Source: Microbacterium sp. W4I4 (GTDB lineage: Bacteria > Actinomycetota > Actinomycetes > Actinomycetales > Microbacteriaceae). Taken from it: 64,000 nt of DNA. Position numbers and translations under genes: made by a program. Shown in pieces: positions 24,790 through 31,835 of the stretch. The notes below the pieces were generated by a model. It worked only from the letters and a program-made list of their open reading frames with translations, had not been told where the DNA came from and did no database searches. The DNA lies in NCBI RefSeq assembly GCF_030816235.1, contig NZ_JAUSXT010000001.1, positions 3,100,001 through 3,164,000 on the forward strand, written 5' to 3'. Position 1 is the first letter of the stretch, and every line of letters begins with the position of its first letter.

Positions 24790-25719
24790 TCAGATGACGA
24801 GTCGGGCGACGGCGAGGTCCTGCCAGCCCATGCCGCAGGTCTTCACGATGCGGGGGCGGGCGGTCGCTGGCGCGACGGCACCGGTGAACAGCTCGTGCAT
24901 GGTGACCAGGTCGGTCTCCTGCAGGGAGCCGGTGCCGATGGCACGGATCACGTCGCCCGCTTCGGCCAGCGCGACGCGACGGCTCTCGACGACGACCTGC
25001 GAGCGGCCGACGAGGTCGGGATGGATCTCGGCTTTCGTGGGTTCGTGCGAGCCGATCGCGACGATCGTCGCATCGTCGCGGGCGTCGGATGCGGCGAACA
25101 GCGGCTCGGATGCCGTGGTCGCGCAGACGATCAGGTCGGCCGTGCGCACGTCTTCCGGCGTTCCGGCCATGATCTGCGCATCCGGCGCGATGGCGCGAGC
25201 GGCTTCCACGGCCTGCCGGGTGCGGTCCTGGTCACGGCCGATGAGTCGGACGGTGCGGAGCGGACGGATCGCCTGGAGCGCCTCGACGTGCCGTACGGCC
25301 TGCGGCCCGGTTCCGAAGACGACCAGGTCGCCGGCATCCGGCTCGGCGAGCAGATCGACGACGGATGCCGACACTGCGGGAGTGCGCAGGCTTGTCAGCG
25401 CGGTGCCGTCGAGGATGGCGGTGGGGGCGAGGGTGTCGCCGTCGAGCAGGATGTACAGCGCCTGGATGCGCTCGAGCCCGTGGCTGGGGTTGCCCGGGGC
25501 GACGGTGGCGAACTTCTGGCCGACGGCGCCGTCGGCGGCTGCGGGCATGAGCAGGAGCTGTCCGTTCGGCACGTCGAGGATGCTGCGCGGCAGGTCGTCT
25601 TCGGGGTCGAAGCCCGCCCGGAGCAGGCGCTGCAGTTCGGCAATCGCGCCGGACATGGTCACCCGTTCGGCGATGCTGCGGGCGCTGACGAGGGTGAGGT
25701 CGGCGATGACGTCGGACAT
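24790..25719 (-). CDS. Ornithine cyclodeaminase/mu-crystallin family reductase, possible 1-pyrroline-2-carboxylate reductase
   Basis: A 309-residue NAD(P)-binding protein. The Rossmann motif is VVFGTGPQAVRHVEAL, and the N-terminal substrate region has LMPAAADGAVGQKFATVAPG, both as in the mu-crystallin family. Members next to proline-racemase-family genes often reduce 1-pyrroline-2-carboxylate to L-proline. The TAGGCT -10 box ends 7 nt before the ATG at 25719, so the transcript is leaderless, and operator copy 4 covers the -35 region. Whether it deaminates or reduces cannot be read from the sequence. Confidence 0.77.
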   Translation of the reverse strand: MSDVIADLTLVSARSIAERVTMSGAIAELQRLLRAGFDPEDDLPRSILDVPNGQLLLMPAAADGAVGQKFATVAPGNPSHGLERIQALYILLDGDTLAPTAILDGTALTSLRTPAVSASVVDLLAEPDAGDLVVFGTGPQAVRHVEALQAIRPLRTVRLIGRDQDRTRQAVEAARAIAPDAQIMAGTPEDVRTADLIVCATTASEPLFAASDARDDATIVAIGSHEPTKAEIHPDLVGRSQVVVESRRVALAEAGDVIRAIGTGSLQETDLVTMHELFTGAVAPATARPRIVKTCGMGWQDLAVARLVI

Positions 25720-25725
25720 GCTCCG

Positions 25726-25754
25726 AGCCTATCCGGCGGTGTGTAATATGTCAC
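25726..25754 (-). promoter_or_regulatory. Promoter of the reductase/racemase operon with GntR operator copy 4
   Basis: On the minus strand, GTGACA (25754-25749) is a near-consensus -35 and TAGGCT (25731-25726) the -10, with a 17-bp spacer. The start point falls on or next to the ATG at 25719. The operator GTAATATGTCAC (plus-strand reading, 25743-25754) covers the -35 box, so binding should repress. It is the identical 12-mer found at 18525. Confidence 0.7.
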
Positions 25755-25825
25755 GTTCTATGCGGCTCGAGCGGCGGCCGGTTTCGATTCGCGCGCAGGG
25801 CGCCGCGTAACGTAAGCTTGTCCGC

Positions 25826-25915
25826 GGTGACGTGTCCGAGCGGCCGAAGGTGCAACACTCGAAATGTTGTGTAGGTTCACCCCTACCGTGGGTTCAAATC
25901 CCACCGTCACCGCCA
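25826..25915 (+). tRNA. tRNA-Ser (anticodon CGA)
   Basis: GGTGACG at 25826 pairs with CGTCACC at 25905-25911 as acceptor stem. The anticodon loop is CTCGAAA, giving CGA for the TCG codon. A long variable arm (TAGGTTCACCCCTA) marks it as a class-II serine tRNA. The T-loop GGTTCAAATCC is present, and CCA is encoded at 25913-25915. A TAAGCT -10 box lies at 25813-25818. The integrase gene that follows suggests that the 3' half is the attachment site of the element. Confidence 0.95.
25880..25915 (+). other. Presumed left attachment site (attL) of the integrative element
   Basis: Tyrosine integrases of this group usually recombine in the 3' half of a tRNA gene and restore it. The intact tRNA-Ser end, the integrase 210 bp away and the conjugation genes to the right all fit. 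The second copy (attR) is not in the window, so the exact core is not defined. Two direct TCACACAT repeats at 25988 and 25999 could be integrase arm sites. Confidence 0.5.
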
Positions 25916-25919
25916 CACC

Positions 25920-25964
25920 GAAGGCCCCGACTCCCCTAGAAAACACTGGGAAGTAGGGGCCTTC
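25920..25964 (+). terminator. Hairpin downstream of tRNA-Ser
   Basis: GAAGGCCCC (25920-25928) pairs with GGGGCCTTC (25956-25964) around a 27-nt loop. It sits 5 bp after the tRNA and before the convergent integrase. It probably terminates tRNA transcription, though no T-run follows. Confidence 0.55.
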
Positions 25965-26124
25965 GCCATTCGCCCAGAAGGGTGAAATCACACATTTCTC
26001 ACACATCTGAACTGGATTCGGTCCGATCGGAGCGTATGCTCACGCGCTCGAAACGCCGCTTTGTGCGTCTGGAGCATCGATCGCAGTCGCCTCGACATGC
26101 CACACGTGGTGAGCATGCTTCAGG

Positions 26125-27348
26125 TCATCGTTCGAAGGTCCGCCCGGATCCTGTGGCGCCCGTCACGGGTGCGGCGACGTAGTACCGTTTGTTCTCTTCG
26201 CGAAGCTTCTGTGCGCGACGCGTTCGTGCGACCGCGCCGTTGGCGAGGCCGGTCGGCTTCAATGGCTGAGCCTCGGTTCGTGCTCGATCGAGTGCCTCGG
26301 CAACAGCGTCGAGGTCATCCTCGAAGAGATCGCTGTAGGTATCGAGCGTCATGGCCGCGCTGGCGTGCCCAAGCATGTGCTGCACAGCTTTCACGTTCGC
26401 ACCGGAGCTGATGGCCAGGCTTGCGGCCGTATGGCGCAAGTCGTGAGGGGTCACCTTCTTGAACGAGGGGTCGACCTTCCGTGCTCGCTTCACTGCGGCG
26501 ACGAACCAGCCATCCTGCGATGACGGTGTGCGCATGTGGTCAGTGCCGTCACCGAATACGAGTTCATCATCGTTCTTTCCGGCCGCTGCCTTACGCAGAT
26601 CTGCGGCGAGGAATCTTGGAAAGGGTACTGATCTCTTCTCGTGATCCTTTGGCGTGCCGACGATGATCGATCCGCCGACGGTGACGGCATTTTCTTCTAC
26701 GAACGCGCGGCGGCGCGTGAAGTTCAGGTGCTTGACGCGGAGGCCGGTGGCTTCGCCCCAGCGCATGCCTGTGTATGCGAGGAAGTAGACCAGTGTCGGG
26801 TAGAGCGAGGTTCCCGCGAGCACGTCGACCTGGCGATGGGTCAGGTAGACGTGGCTCTTCTTCTTCTTGCGTGGGAGTTTGACTCCTCGGATCGGGTTGG
26901 AGCTGAGCCGTCGGTCCCGCACAGCGGTGTCGAGGATGCCGGCAAGGATTCCATACGCGCGGGCGACAGTGGTCGCCGATCTTGTCGCGGACAGCTCTGA
27001 GACCCAGTCCTCTGCCTCGGAGTACAGGATCTTCGTAATGGCGCGATCTCCCCAGACGGGCCTTACCTGAATCTCCCACGCTGATTGCAGCGTTCGCGCA
27101 TAGGACGGTTTGACGACGCGCATCCTGTTCGCCAACCAGCGCTCGCCTAGCTCCGCGATCGTCACTCGAGCATCCTTGGGGTCGATGTACTCGCCGCGAG
27201 TGATGGCGACCTCGACACGTGCGCGGAACTGCTCGGCGTCGCGGCGGGTCTTGAAACCGCTCTTGTCAGTCTGGAGGCCGTCTGGCTTGCGATATCTCAC
27301 GCGATATCGACGCCCATCCGCCGTCTGATAGTAGGTGATGCTAGCCAT
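26125..27348 (-). CDS. int: Tyrosine site-specific integrase of the element
   Basis: A 407-residue tyrosine recombinase. The catalytic set is complete: Arg196 (YTGMRWGEATGL), Lys234 (beta-hairpin), His302 and Arg305 (PHDLRHTAASL), His328 (HMLGH) and nucleophile Tyr338 (TLDTYSDLF). An N-terminal arm-binding domain (YRVRYRKPDG) and a SAM-like core-binding domain (about 62-150) precede it. It catalyses integration into and excision from the tRNA-Ser. The gene ends 210 bp from the tRNA, the usual layout for such elements, and overlaps the upstream hypothetical gene by 8 bp. Confidence 0.95.
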   Translation of the reverse strand: MASITYYQTADGRRYRVRYRKPDGLQTDKSGFKTRRDAEQFRARVEVAITRGEYIDPKDARVTIAELGERWLANRMRVVKPSYARTLQSAWEIQVRPVWGDRAITKILYSEAEDWVSELSATRSATTVARAYGILAGILDTAVRDRRLSSNPIRGVKLPRKKKKSHVYLTHRQVDVLAGTSLYPTLVYFLAYTGMRWGEATGLRVKHLNFTRRRAFVEENAVTVGGSIIVGTPKDHEKRSVPFPRFLAADLRKAAAGKNDDELVFGDGTDHMRTPSSQDGWFVAAVKRARKVDPSFKKVTPHDLRHTAASLAISSGANVKAVQHMLGHASAAMTLDTYSDLFEDDLDAVAEALDRARTEAQPLKPTGLANGAVARTRRAQKLREENKRYYVAAPVTGATGSGRTFER

Positions 27349-27931
27349 CGGCCTGGCGGCCGACGGTGTACGTCATGCCTTCCAGGCGTCCTGCGTCGCG
27401 GGCCTTCTTGATCCAGTCGGATGCGGTGCGGTGGGGGATGTCGAGTTCGACTTGCACGGCGCGTACGGGCGGGGTGCCGGCGAGAGCGGCGGCGCCGTAG
27501 AGGATTTCCACGACTTCCATCCGCTCATCCTTCATGCCTCGTTTCACGGCGGTGGCTGCCATCCACGGCGGGATGATCCGCCCGTCGGCGGAGGTGAGGT
27601 CCGCGATGGTAGTCCAGTTCGAATCTGGTTCGTCTCCGAGACGCACGGCGATGCATTGGGGGACGGCAGCCTGCACGATGGCTGCTGATGCTGTGCGTCG
27701 CAGTGCTTGGTGGTCGAAGCCTGGCCGGATGGCGCGGTTGAGGATCGTGGTGACGATGTAGCGGCCTTCGTCCGTGTTGTAGTGAGCTTCGATCGTCGTT
27801 TCCACGCCGGCGTCGTCGTCGATGACGGAGGCGACGAACTCGGGTGCAATGCGCAGCGCGGACCCGACCGGCTGTGTGGCGGATTGCCATGTCATTGCCG
27901 TGCCATCAGGATTCTTCACGTCGACCTTCAC
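27341..27931 (-). CDS. Hypothetical protein with C-terminal HTH-like segment, upstream of the integrase
   Basis: About 196 residues from a GTG at 27931; an ATG at 27895 would give 184. The central part is an alpha/beta stretch (TEAHYN, GRYIVTTILNRAIRPGF). The C-terminus reads TPPVRAVQVELDIPHRTASD, a plausible helix-turn-helix of the kind that lets a protein recognise DNA. The 8-bp overlap with int suggests co-transcription and a role in controlling excision or in the element's regulation. The family is not recognised. The start is uncertain because the region upstream is also an AAGGGGG ribosome-binding site for either. Confidence 0.6.
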   Translation of the reverse strand: MKVDVKNPDGTAMTWQSATQPVGSALRIAPEFVASVIDDDAGVETTIEAHYNTDEGRYIVTTILNRAIRPGFDHQALRRTASAAIVQAAVPQCIAVRLGDEPDSNWTTIADLTSADGRIIPPWMAATAVKRGMKDERMEVVEILYGAAALAGTPPVRAVQVELDIPHRTASDWIKKARDAGRLEGMTYTVGRQADG

Positions 27932-27974
27932 CCCCTTAGTTTGCCTTACCGCGCCAGAGATTCGCAGAAACCTC

Positions 27975-27999
27975 TTGACTAAGTGTACGACTAAGTCGT
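27975..27999. promoter_or_regulatory. Operator region between the integrase operon and the excisionase-like gene
   Basis: GACTAAGT occurs twice 11 bp apart (27978-27985, 27989-27996), one helical turn. The second copy lies in the 13-bp palindrome ACGACTAAGTCGT (27987-27999). A TTGACT at 27975 could be a -35 box for the rightward gene. The layout fits a repressor or excisionase binding on one face of the helix and controlling both directions. Confidence 0.5.
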
Positions 28000-28046
28000 C
28001 TACTTGTGTCAATACGCAATTCCGATACGCAAGAAGGGTGAAGACG

Positions 28047-28280
28047 ATGTCTATGGTGACCACCATGAAGTCGCCCGACGTAGGGCACGAATTCGTGAAG
28101 CCGCAGGAGGTGGCCCGTCTGATCCCGGGTCTCACGGTCAAGAAGCTGGCAGAGTGGCGCTACGAGCGGCGCGGCCCGGACTACTACAAGTTCGGCCGAG
28201 TCGTCCTCTACGACCTGGAAGAGCTCAAGGCCTGGATCGACGCCTCTGCGATGTCGTCCAGTGACGGTCATGCACGTTGA
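28047..28280 (+). CDS. Small HTH (MerR/excisionase-like) DNA-binding protein
   Basis: A 77-residue protein. FVKPQEVARLIPGLTVKKLA is a winged HTH_17-type segment, followed by WRYERRGPDYYKFGRVVLYD, the wing typical of excisionases and small MerR-like regulators. Such proteins bend DNA to drive excision by the integrase. The ATG at 28047 follows AAGGGTG. The gene is divergent from the integrase unit and overlaps the ParA gene downstream by 20 bp. Confidence 0.78.
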   Translation: MSMVTTMKSPDVGHEFVKPQEVARLIPGLTVKKLAEWRYERRGPDYYKFGRVVLYDLEELKAWIDASAMSSSDGHAR

Positions 28281-28977
28281 CCGTGCCATCCCCTCCACCG
28301 CGATAGATCCTGGCGGTCTGAAGATCATTTCGCTCGCGAACCAGAAGGGCGGGATGGGCAAGACGACCGTCACGATGCAACTCGCTGCGGCGTTGTCGCG
28401 CCGGCATCGAGTGCTGGTGGTGGATGTCGATCCGCAGCAGTCCACGGTGTGGTGGGCGGAGAACGCCGAGCGGCATCTGCCGTTCGATTTCGCCGGCCGT
28501 CAGCAGCCGTCCGTCCTGTCGCGGCTGTCGCTTCTCGCAGGCGAGTATGACTTCGTGATCGTGGACACTCCAGGGAGCCTGGAGGACACCCGCATCCTGG
28601 AGGTCGTCGTCGATGCTTCGGACTTCGTGATCGTCCCCCTCGCCCCGGAACCGCTGGCGGTGGAGCCCACGATGCGCACGATCCAACGGTTGATCGAACC
28701 ACGCGGCACCCGCTTCGCGGTTCTGCTGAACCGGATCGACCCGAGGGTCCATGGGCAGCTGGACACGTGGAAGGAGCTCCTTGACGTCACGCTGGGTGTT
28801 CCGCGCCTGGACGCGTACCTGCGTCAGTACAAGGCTCAGGCCGACGCTCCCGTGCTGGGACGTCTCGTCACGACGGTCCGGGACAACCGGAGCACGCAGG
28901 GGGCGATCTGGGACGTCACCCTGCTTGGCCTTGAGGTGACCGAGCAGTTGAGTCCCCAACTGCAGGGAGCGTGGTGA
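28261..28977 (+). CDS. parA: ParA-family partition ATPase
   Basis: A 238-residue ATPase with the deviant Walker A KGGMGKTT in SLANQKGGMGKTTVTMQLA, the Walker A' aspartates in VVDVDPQQST, and Walker B VIVDTPGSLED. This is the small ParA type (no N-terminal HTH) found on plasmids and integrative elements. It probably helps keep the excised form of the element in dividing cells. The GTG at 28261 or the ATG at 28270 may be used; both overlap the upstream HTH gene. The following gene is the likely partner. Confidence 0.88.
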   Translation: MTVMHVDRAIPSTAIDPGGLKIISLANQKGGMGKTTVTMQLAAALSRRHRVLVVDVDPQQSTVWWAENAERHLPFDFAGRQQPSVLSRLSLLAGEYDFVIVDTPGSLEDTRILEVVVDASDFVIVPLAPEPLAVEPTMRTIQRLIEPRGTRFAVLLNRIDPRVHGQLDTWKELLDVTLGVPRLDAYLRQYKAQADAPVLGRLVTTVRDNRSTQGAIWDVTLLGLEVTEQLSPQLQGAW

Positions 28978-28980
28978 GTC

Positions 28981-29487
28981 TTGGGGCACGTCAATCTCGG
29001 CGAGCGACTGGAGAAGACCCGCGTGCGCCTCGAGCGCCAACAGGACGGTGTGGCGGAGCCGGTCGCGAAGTTCGCGCAGCTCACCCGGAAGGAGACTCGG
29101 CTTCGTGAGGACCAGTACGCGCAGCTGACCAGCCTCGCCCGCGCGTTGATGCGCGGTCGCGTCTCGCGTCGTGAGCGCATCACCGAGAACACCCTCATCC
29201 GCGTCGCCATCGACCTGCTCCTCGCACATCGGAGCGAGCTGCACGGGTCGGACGAGGACGAACTCCGACGCTCTGTCACGTCCGGAGTTCCAGACTTGCG
29301 GACTTCGGAAGTCGCAGACTCCGGGGGTTCGGAACATGCGCAATCCCGCAGTTCAGGAGTCGCGGAGTCGCGGAGTACGGATGCTCGGGACCCCGGACGT
29401 GCCGAATCGTCGGACTCTCGACCTCCCGGCGGCGCGCACGGCGGTGGCGCGGCGGGAGTCGGGAGCGGATGGGGGAAGGTGTCGTGA
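28981..29487 (+). CDS. Probable ParA partner (DNA-binding) with disordered C-terminal tail
   Basis: A 168-residue protein starting at a TTG 3 bp after the parA stop. Residues about 1-85 are helical and basic (TRKETRLREDQYAQLTSLAR, then RRERITENTLIRVAIDLLLAH), the pattern of a small ribbon-helix-helix centromere-binding protein. The last 75 residues are low-complexity Ser/Gly/Asp/Arg, encoded by a GGAGT/CGGA-rich stretch. Position after parA suggests the ParB role, but the protein is not a canonical ParB. It overlaps the next gene by 4 bp (GTGA). Confidence 0.6.
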   Translation: MGHVNLGERLEKTRVRLERQQDGVAEPVAKFAQLTRKETRLREDQYAQLTSLARALMRGRVSRRERITENTLIRVAIDLLLAHRSELHGSDEDELRRSVTSGVPDLRTSEVADSGGSEHAQSRSSGVAESRSTDARDPGRAESSDSRPPGGAHGGGAAGVGSGWGKVS

Positions 29488-29729
29488 CGCGCATCACCGT
29501 GTATTCGACCGGGCCGTCATGCCAGCGGTGTCGCCTCACCTGCCAGCGCCTCGACGCGCTCGGCATCCGATACGACCTCGTCGACATCCATGCCGAACAC
29601 AACGCTGCGGTGCGGGCGTTCCTGGTCGATGAACTGGGCTACCGCGAGGCGCCCGTCGTCGAAGCGGGGGACGTACGATGGTCGGGATTCCGGCCAGACC
29701 TCATCGACGCCATCGTCGTCCTCCGATGA
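29484..29729 (+). CDS. Glutaredoxin-like protein (NrdH type)
   Basis: An 81-residue thioredoxin-fold protein. TVYSTGPSCQRCRLTCQRLD contains the redox CxxC (Cys-Gln-Arg-Cys), and the C-terminal half reads YREAPVVEAGDVRWSGFRPD, as in NrdH redoxins, which reduce ribonucleotide reductase. An extra cysteine follows the CxxC. The GTG at 29484 overlaps the upstream stop and has GGGGAAGG upstream. NrdH-like genes are common cargo near ParA on actinobacterial elements. A decayed partial copy lies at 30421-30527. Confidence 0.83.
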   Translation: MTRITVYSTGPSCQRCRLTCQRLDALGIRYDLVDIHAEHNAAVRAFLVDELGYREAPVVEAGDVRWSGFRPDLIDAIVVLR

Positions 29730-29749
29730 GGGAGGCCGCTTTCCGGCTA

Positions 29750-29784
29750 AAACCATCACAGGTATGCTTTATCTGTAATGGTTT
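29750..29784. promoter_or_regulatory. Operator of the first AbiEi-like gene
   Basis: AAACCATCACAG (29750-29761) and CTGTAATGGTTT (29773-29784) form an inverted repeat with 11 of 12 positions paired and an 11-bp spacer, 20 bp before the ATG at 29804. AbiEi antitoxins repress their own promoter by binding such repeats. The spacer contains TATGCT, a possible -10 box. Confidence 0.6.
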
Positions 29785-29803
29785 CTGTCGGAATGGAGTG
29801 AGG

Positions 29804-30385
29804 ATGGACGCCGCAACCTTGCCGGACCTGCTCGGCTATGACAGTCTGGCAGGCCACGGTCTTACCCGCCATGGCCTGAATGGGTTGATCGAGTCTGGTG
29901 AGTTCGAGCGCATCGCGCCCGGGTTGTTCCTGCGCGCTGGACTCACGGACGACACGACCGCGGCATGGATCGCGATCGCTGCGAAGAAGTCCGACGCAAC
30001 ACTCTGCCTACTCACCGCGCTGTCGTTGCACGAACTCACCGACGAGATCCCCACACGGACCGACATCGCTATCCCGCGCGGGACGCAACCACTCACTGTC
30101 CATCACGCACCCATCGCCTGGCACCGCTTCGACGCCAACACATTCGACATCGGCCGCGAGGACTACGCGCTGCCGGGTGGACGGGCGATCGGGCTGTACT
30201 CGGCCGAGCGGACCCTCATCGATCTCTTCCGGCTACGGCACACCTGGGGGAGCGACCTCGCCATCAGTGCGCTCAAACAATGGCTGCCGGGACGCGGCAA
30301 CAGTCCCGCCGCACTGCTCACGATGGCCGAGAGCTTCCCGAAGGCGCGTCCCTCGATCCAGGACGCCTTGGAGATTCTGCTGTGA
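29804..30385 (+). CDS. AbiEi-family antitoxin/transcriptional regulator, orphan
   Basis: A 193-residue protein. The N-terminal part is a winged helix (LTRHGLNGLIESGEFERIAP, then GLFLRAG), and the C-terminal domain has the AbiEi pattern AERTLIDLFRLRHTWGSDLA. AbiEi proteins silence a type IV toxin, AbiEii, and repress their own operon. Here no AbiEii toxin follows; instead a 4-bp overlapping GTG frame runs into a decayed redoxin fragment. GGAGTGAGG precedes the ATG at 29804. Confidence 0.83.
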   Translation: MDAATLPDLLGYDSLAGHGLTRHGLNGLIESGEFERIAPGLFLRAGLTDDTTAAWIAIAAKKSDATLCLLTALSLHELTDEIPTRTDIAIPRGTQPLTVHHAPIAWHRFDANTFDIGREDYALPGGRAIGLYSAERTLIDLFRLRHTWGSDLAISALKQWLPGRGNSPAALLTMAESFPKARPSIQDALEILL

Positions 30386-30527
30386 GCCCGAACCCGCAGC
30401 ACGGCCTGACCGATGAGCTCGACTACTGCGAGGCGTCAATTGCGGAGGTCGGAGATGAACGGTGGGCAGACTTTCGGCCGACCTCATCGATGAACAACTT
30501 GTCAAGCGATTCGCCCTCGAACGCTGA
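30382..30527 (+). pseudogene. Decayed fusion: possible AbiEii start joined to a frameshifted NrdH C-terminus
   Basis: A GTG overlaps the AbiEi stop by 4 bp, as a toxin gene would. From 30421 the translation is DYCEASIAEVGDERWADFRP, clearly related to the end of the intact redoxin upstream (GYREAPVVEAGDVRWSGFRP). One base is then missing: in the next frame it continues DLIDEQLVKRFALER and stops at 30527. The toxin body is absent. The segment is therefore a remnant of a second redoxin gene fused to the AbiEi unit. Confidence 0.6.
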
Positions 30528-30554
30528 CCTGCTGTCACTACGCGGCGGTCGTCG

Positions 30555-31544
30555 CTACACGCGCCACAGTTCGAACTCTGCCCATCGGGGATGCATGCCT
30601 AGGGCCTCGATGGATAGGCCAGGCGCCATCGGGAAGTTCTCCAACAGCTCGATGAGACGCTGCGGCCAGCCGGATCTACCGTCGATTGAGCGCAGGAGGT
30701 ACGCGGTTACGGCGATGGCGTTGTAGAGGCCGTATACAGCTTTCGCGGACTCCTCATCGCGAAGATGATTCAGGAGCGGGACGACGCCGACAGCCGGGCG
30801 CCCGGGGGCGACCACGAGTTTGCGATTGAACAGCCGTGCATGGTGCGCGGCGACATTGCGCACGTAGTTGAGGCTCGCAATCCAGCTGGCCATTACCCGC
30901 TTAGACGGTGCTCCATACCCGCGTGCAATCTTCGTCGCGAGCGAGTTGGTCAGTCCGCCGTACAGTCGGCCAAGGTGCCCGAGCTCCAGAACCTCGGTGA
31001 GAGCCCAAATGGGCATCTGCCCGTCGTACTTGTTGCGAAAGTGCGCAACGAACGTCTCATCAGAGCCTGCCAGGCGGGTTTCCACTCGCCGTAGCCATTC
31101 GCTGTGCTTGCTTGTCGGCTCGCCGGTGTCCGGATCCGGATGCACGTCGGTAAATGCGGAGACGAATGAGGAAGAGTCGAGGTGGGCGAAGGGCGATACT
31201 TCACCCAGTACATAACCGAGCTCCATGCGGAGTGACACTTCGATGCGCTCGATGCCGTCCAGCACCAGCATCCGCAACGCACGATCGAAGTCGATCACCC
31301 GAGCGGCGTGATCAAGTGATGTGCCGGAGACATACTCGCCGAGGACCCGAACGCGAACCCTGCCGTCGTCATCCTCGTATTGCTCCGAGCGTCGGAACGG
31401 AAAGAGGTAGCCCGTGAGCCGGTAGTAGCCGACTGCGTGCAGCAACTGCGACGCATCAGGCCTCGGGCCGACGTCGACTCCGCGCGCGGCCAACTTGTCG
31501 ATCTGCGCATCGATCGAAAGCCACGGCTTGTTGTAGTCGACCAT
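30555..31544 (-). CDS. Abi_2 family (AbiD/AbiF-type) abortive infection protein
   Basis: About 329 residues. The N-terminus has the Abi_2 pattern YNKPWLSIDAQIDKLAARGV and YYRLTGYLFPFR, the middle IDFDRALRMLVLDGIERIEV, and the C-terminal half the HEPN-like RNase motif LNYVRNVAAHHARLFN (Arg-Asn-x2-Ala-His-His). Proteins of this family block phage growth by killing or arresting the infected cell. A GGTGG before the ATG at 31544 favours it over one 9 bp upstream. The gene stands alone, flanked by toxin-antitoxin genes in a defence island. Confidence 0.85.
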   Translation of the reverse strand: MVDYNKPWLSIDAQIDKLAARGVDVGPRPDASQLLHAVGYYRLTGYLFPFRRSEQYEDDDGRVRVRVLGEYVSGTSLDHAARVIDFDRALRMLVLDGIERIEVSLRMELGYVLGEVSPFAHLDSSSFVSAFTDVHPDPDTGEPTSKHSEWLRRVETRLAGSDETFVAHFRNKYDGQMPIWALTEVLELGHLGRLYGGLTNSLATKIARGYGAPSKRVMASWIASLNYVRNVAAHHARLFNRKLVVAPGRPAVGVVPLLNHLRDEESAKAVYGLYNAIAVTAYLLRSIDGRSGWPQRLIELLENFPMAPGLSIEALGMHPRWAEFELWRV

Positions 31545-31556
31545 CACATCCACCGT

Positions 31557-31597
31557 ACAAAGAAAATCAGCCCGAGCCGTGAGGCGAGCGGGCTGAT
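31557..31597 (-). terminator. Intrinsic terminator, minus strand
   Basis: ATCAGCCCG (31566-31574) and CGGGCTGAT (31589-31597) form a 9-bp stem. On the minus strand the stem is followed by TTTCTTTG, a T-rich tail. It lies 239 bp after the zeta-like toxin gene and just before the Abi_2 gene, insulating the two. The rest of 31598-31835 holds no gene I can support. Confidence 0.7.
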
Positions 31598-31835
31598 CGT
31601 GATGGGTTCAGGCTACCACGACGAACCGACATGCGCATCGAGCCCGATTTGTTCAGCAGAGGCAGCACCGCCGGCTGCAAGAGGGTAGTGGGTGGTCTGC
31701 TGGTCCGTTCCGCGCTTTCGCGGCATATCCTCCCTCGCTGGCGCTCGGTCCGGTATTCCACGACGCGGCACTACCCAGCCCACCGCCCACTAGGGATCGG
31801 CAGCTATCCGGACGGGCCCAGAATGCGCGGTCGAC

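Noticed and set aside
29270..29410. CRISPR-like or tandem repeat at the end of the ParA partner gene
   Set aside because: The GGAGT/CGGA units vary in length and spacing and encode a disordered tail. No repeat-spacer structure, and no CRISPR array was seen anywhere in the window.
31598..31835. Possible remnant gene between the Abi_2 and zeta-like units
   Set aside because: No frame gives a recognisable protein; only the terminator at its left end is supported.
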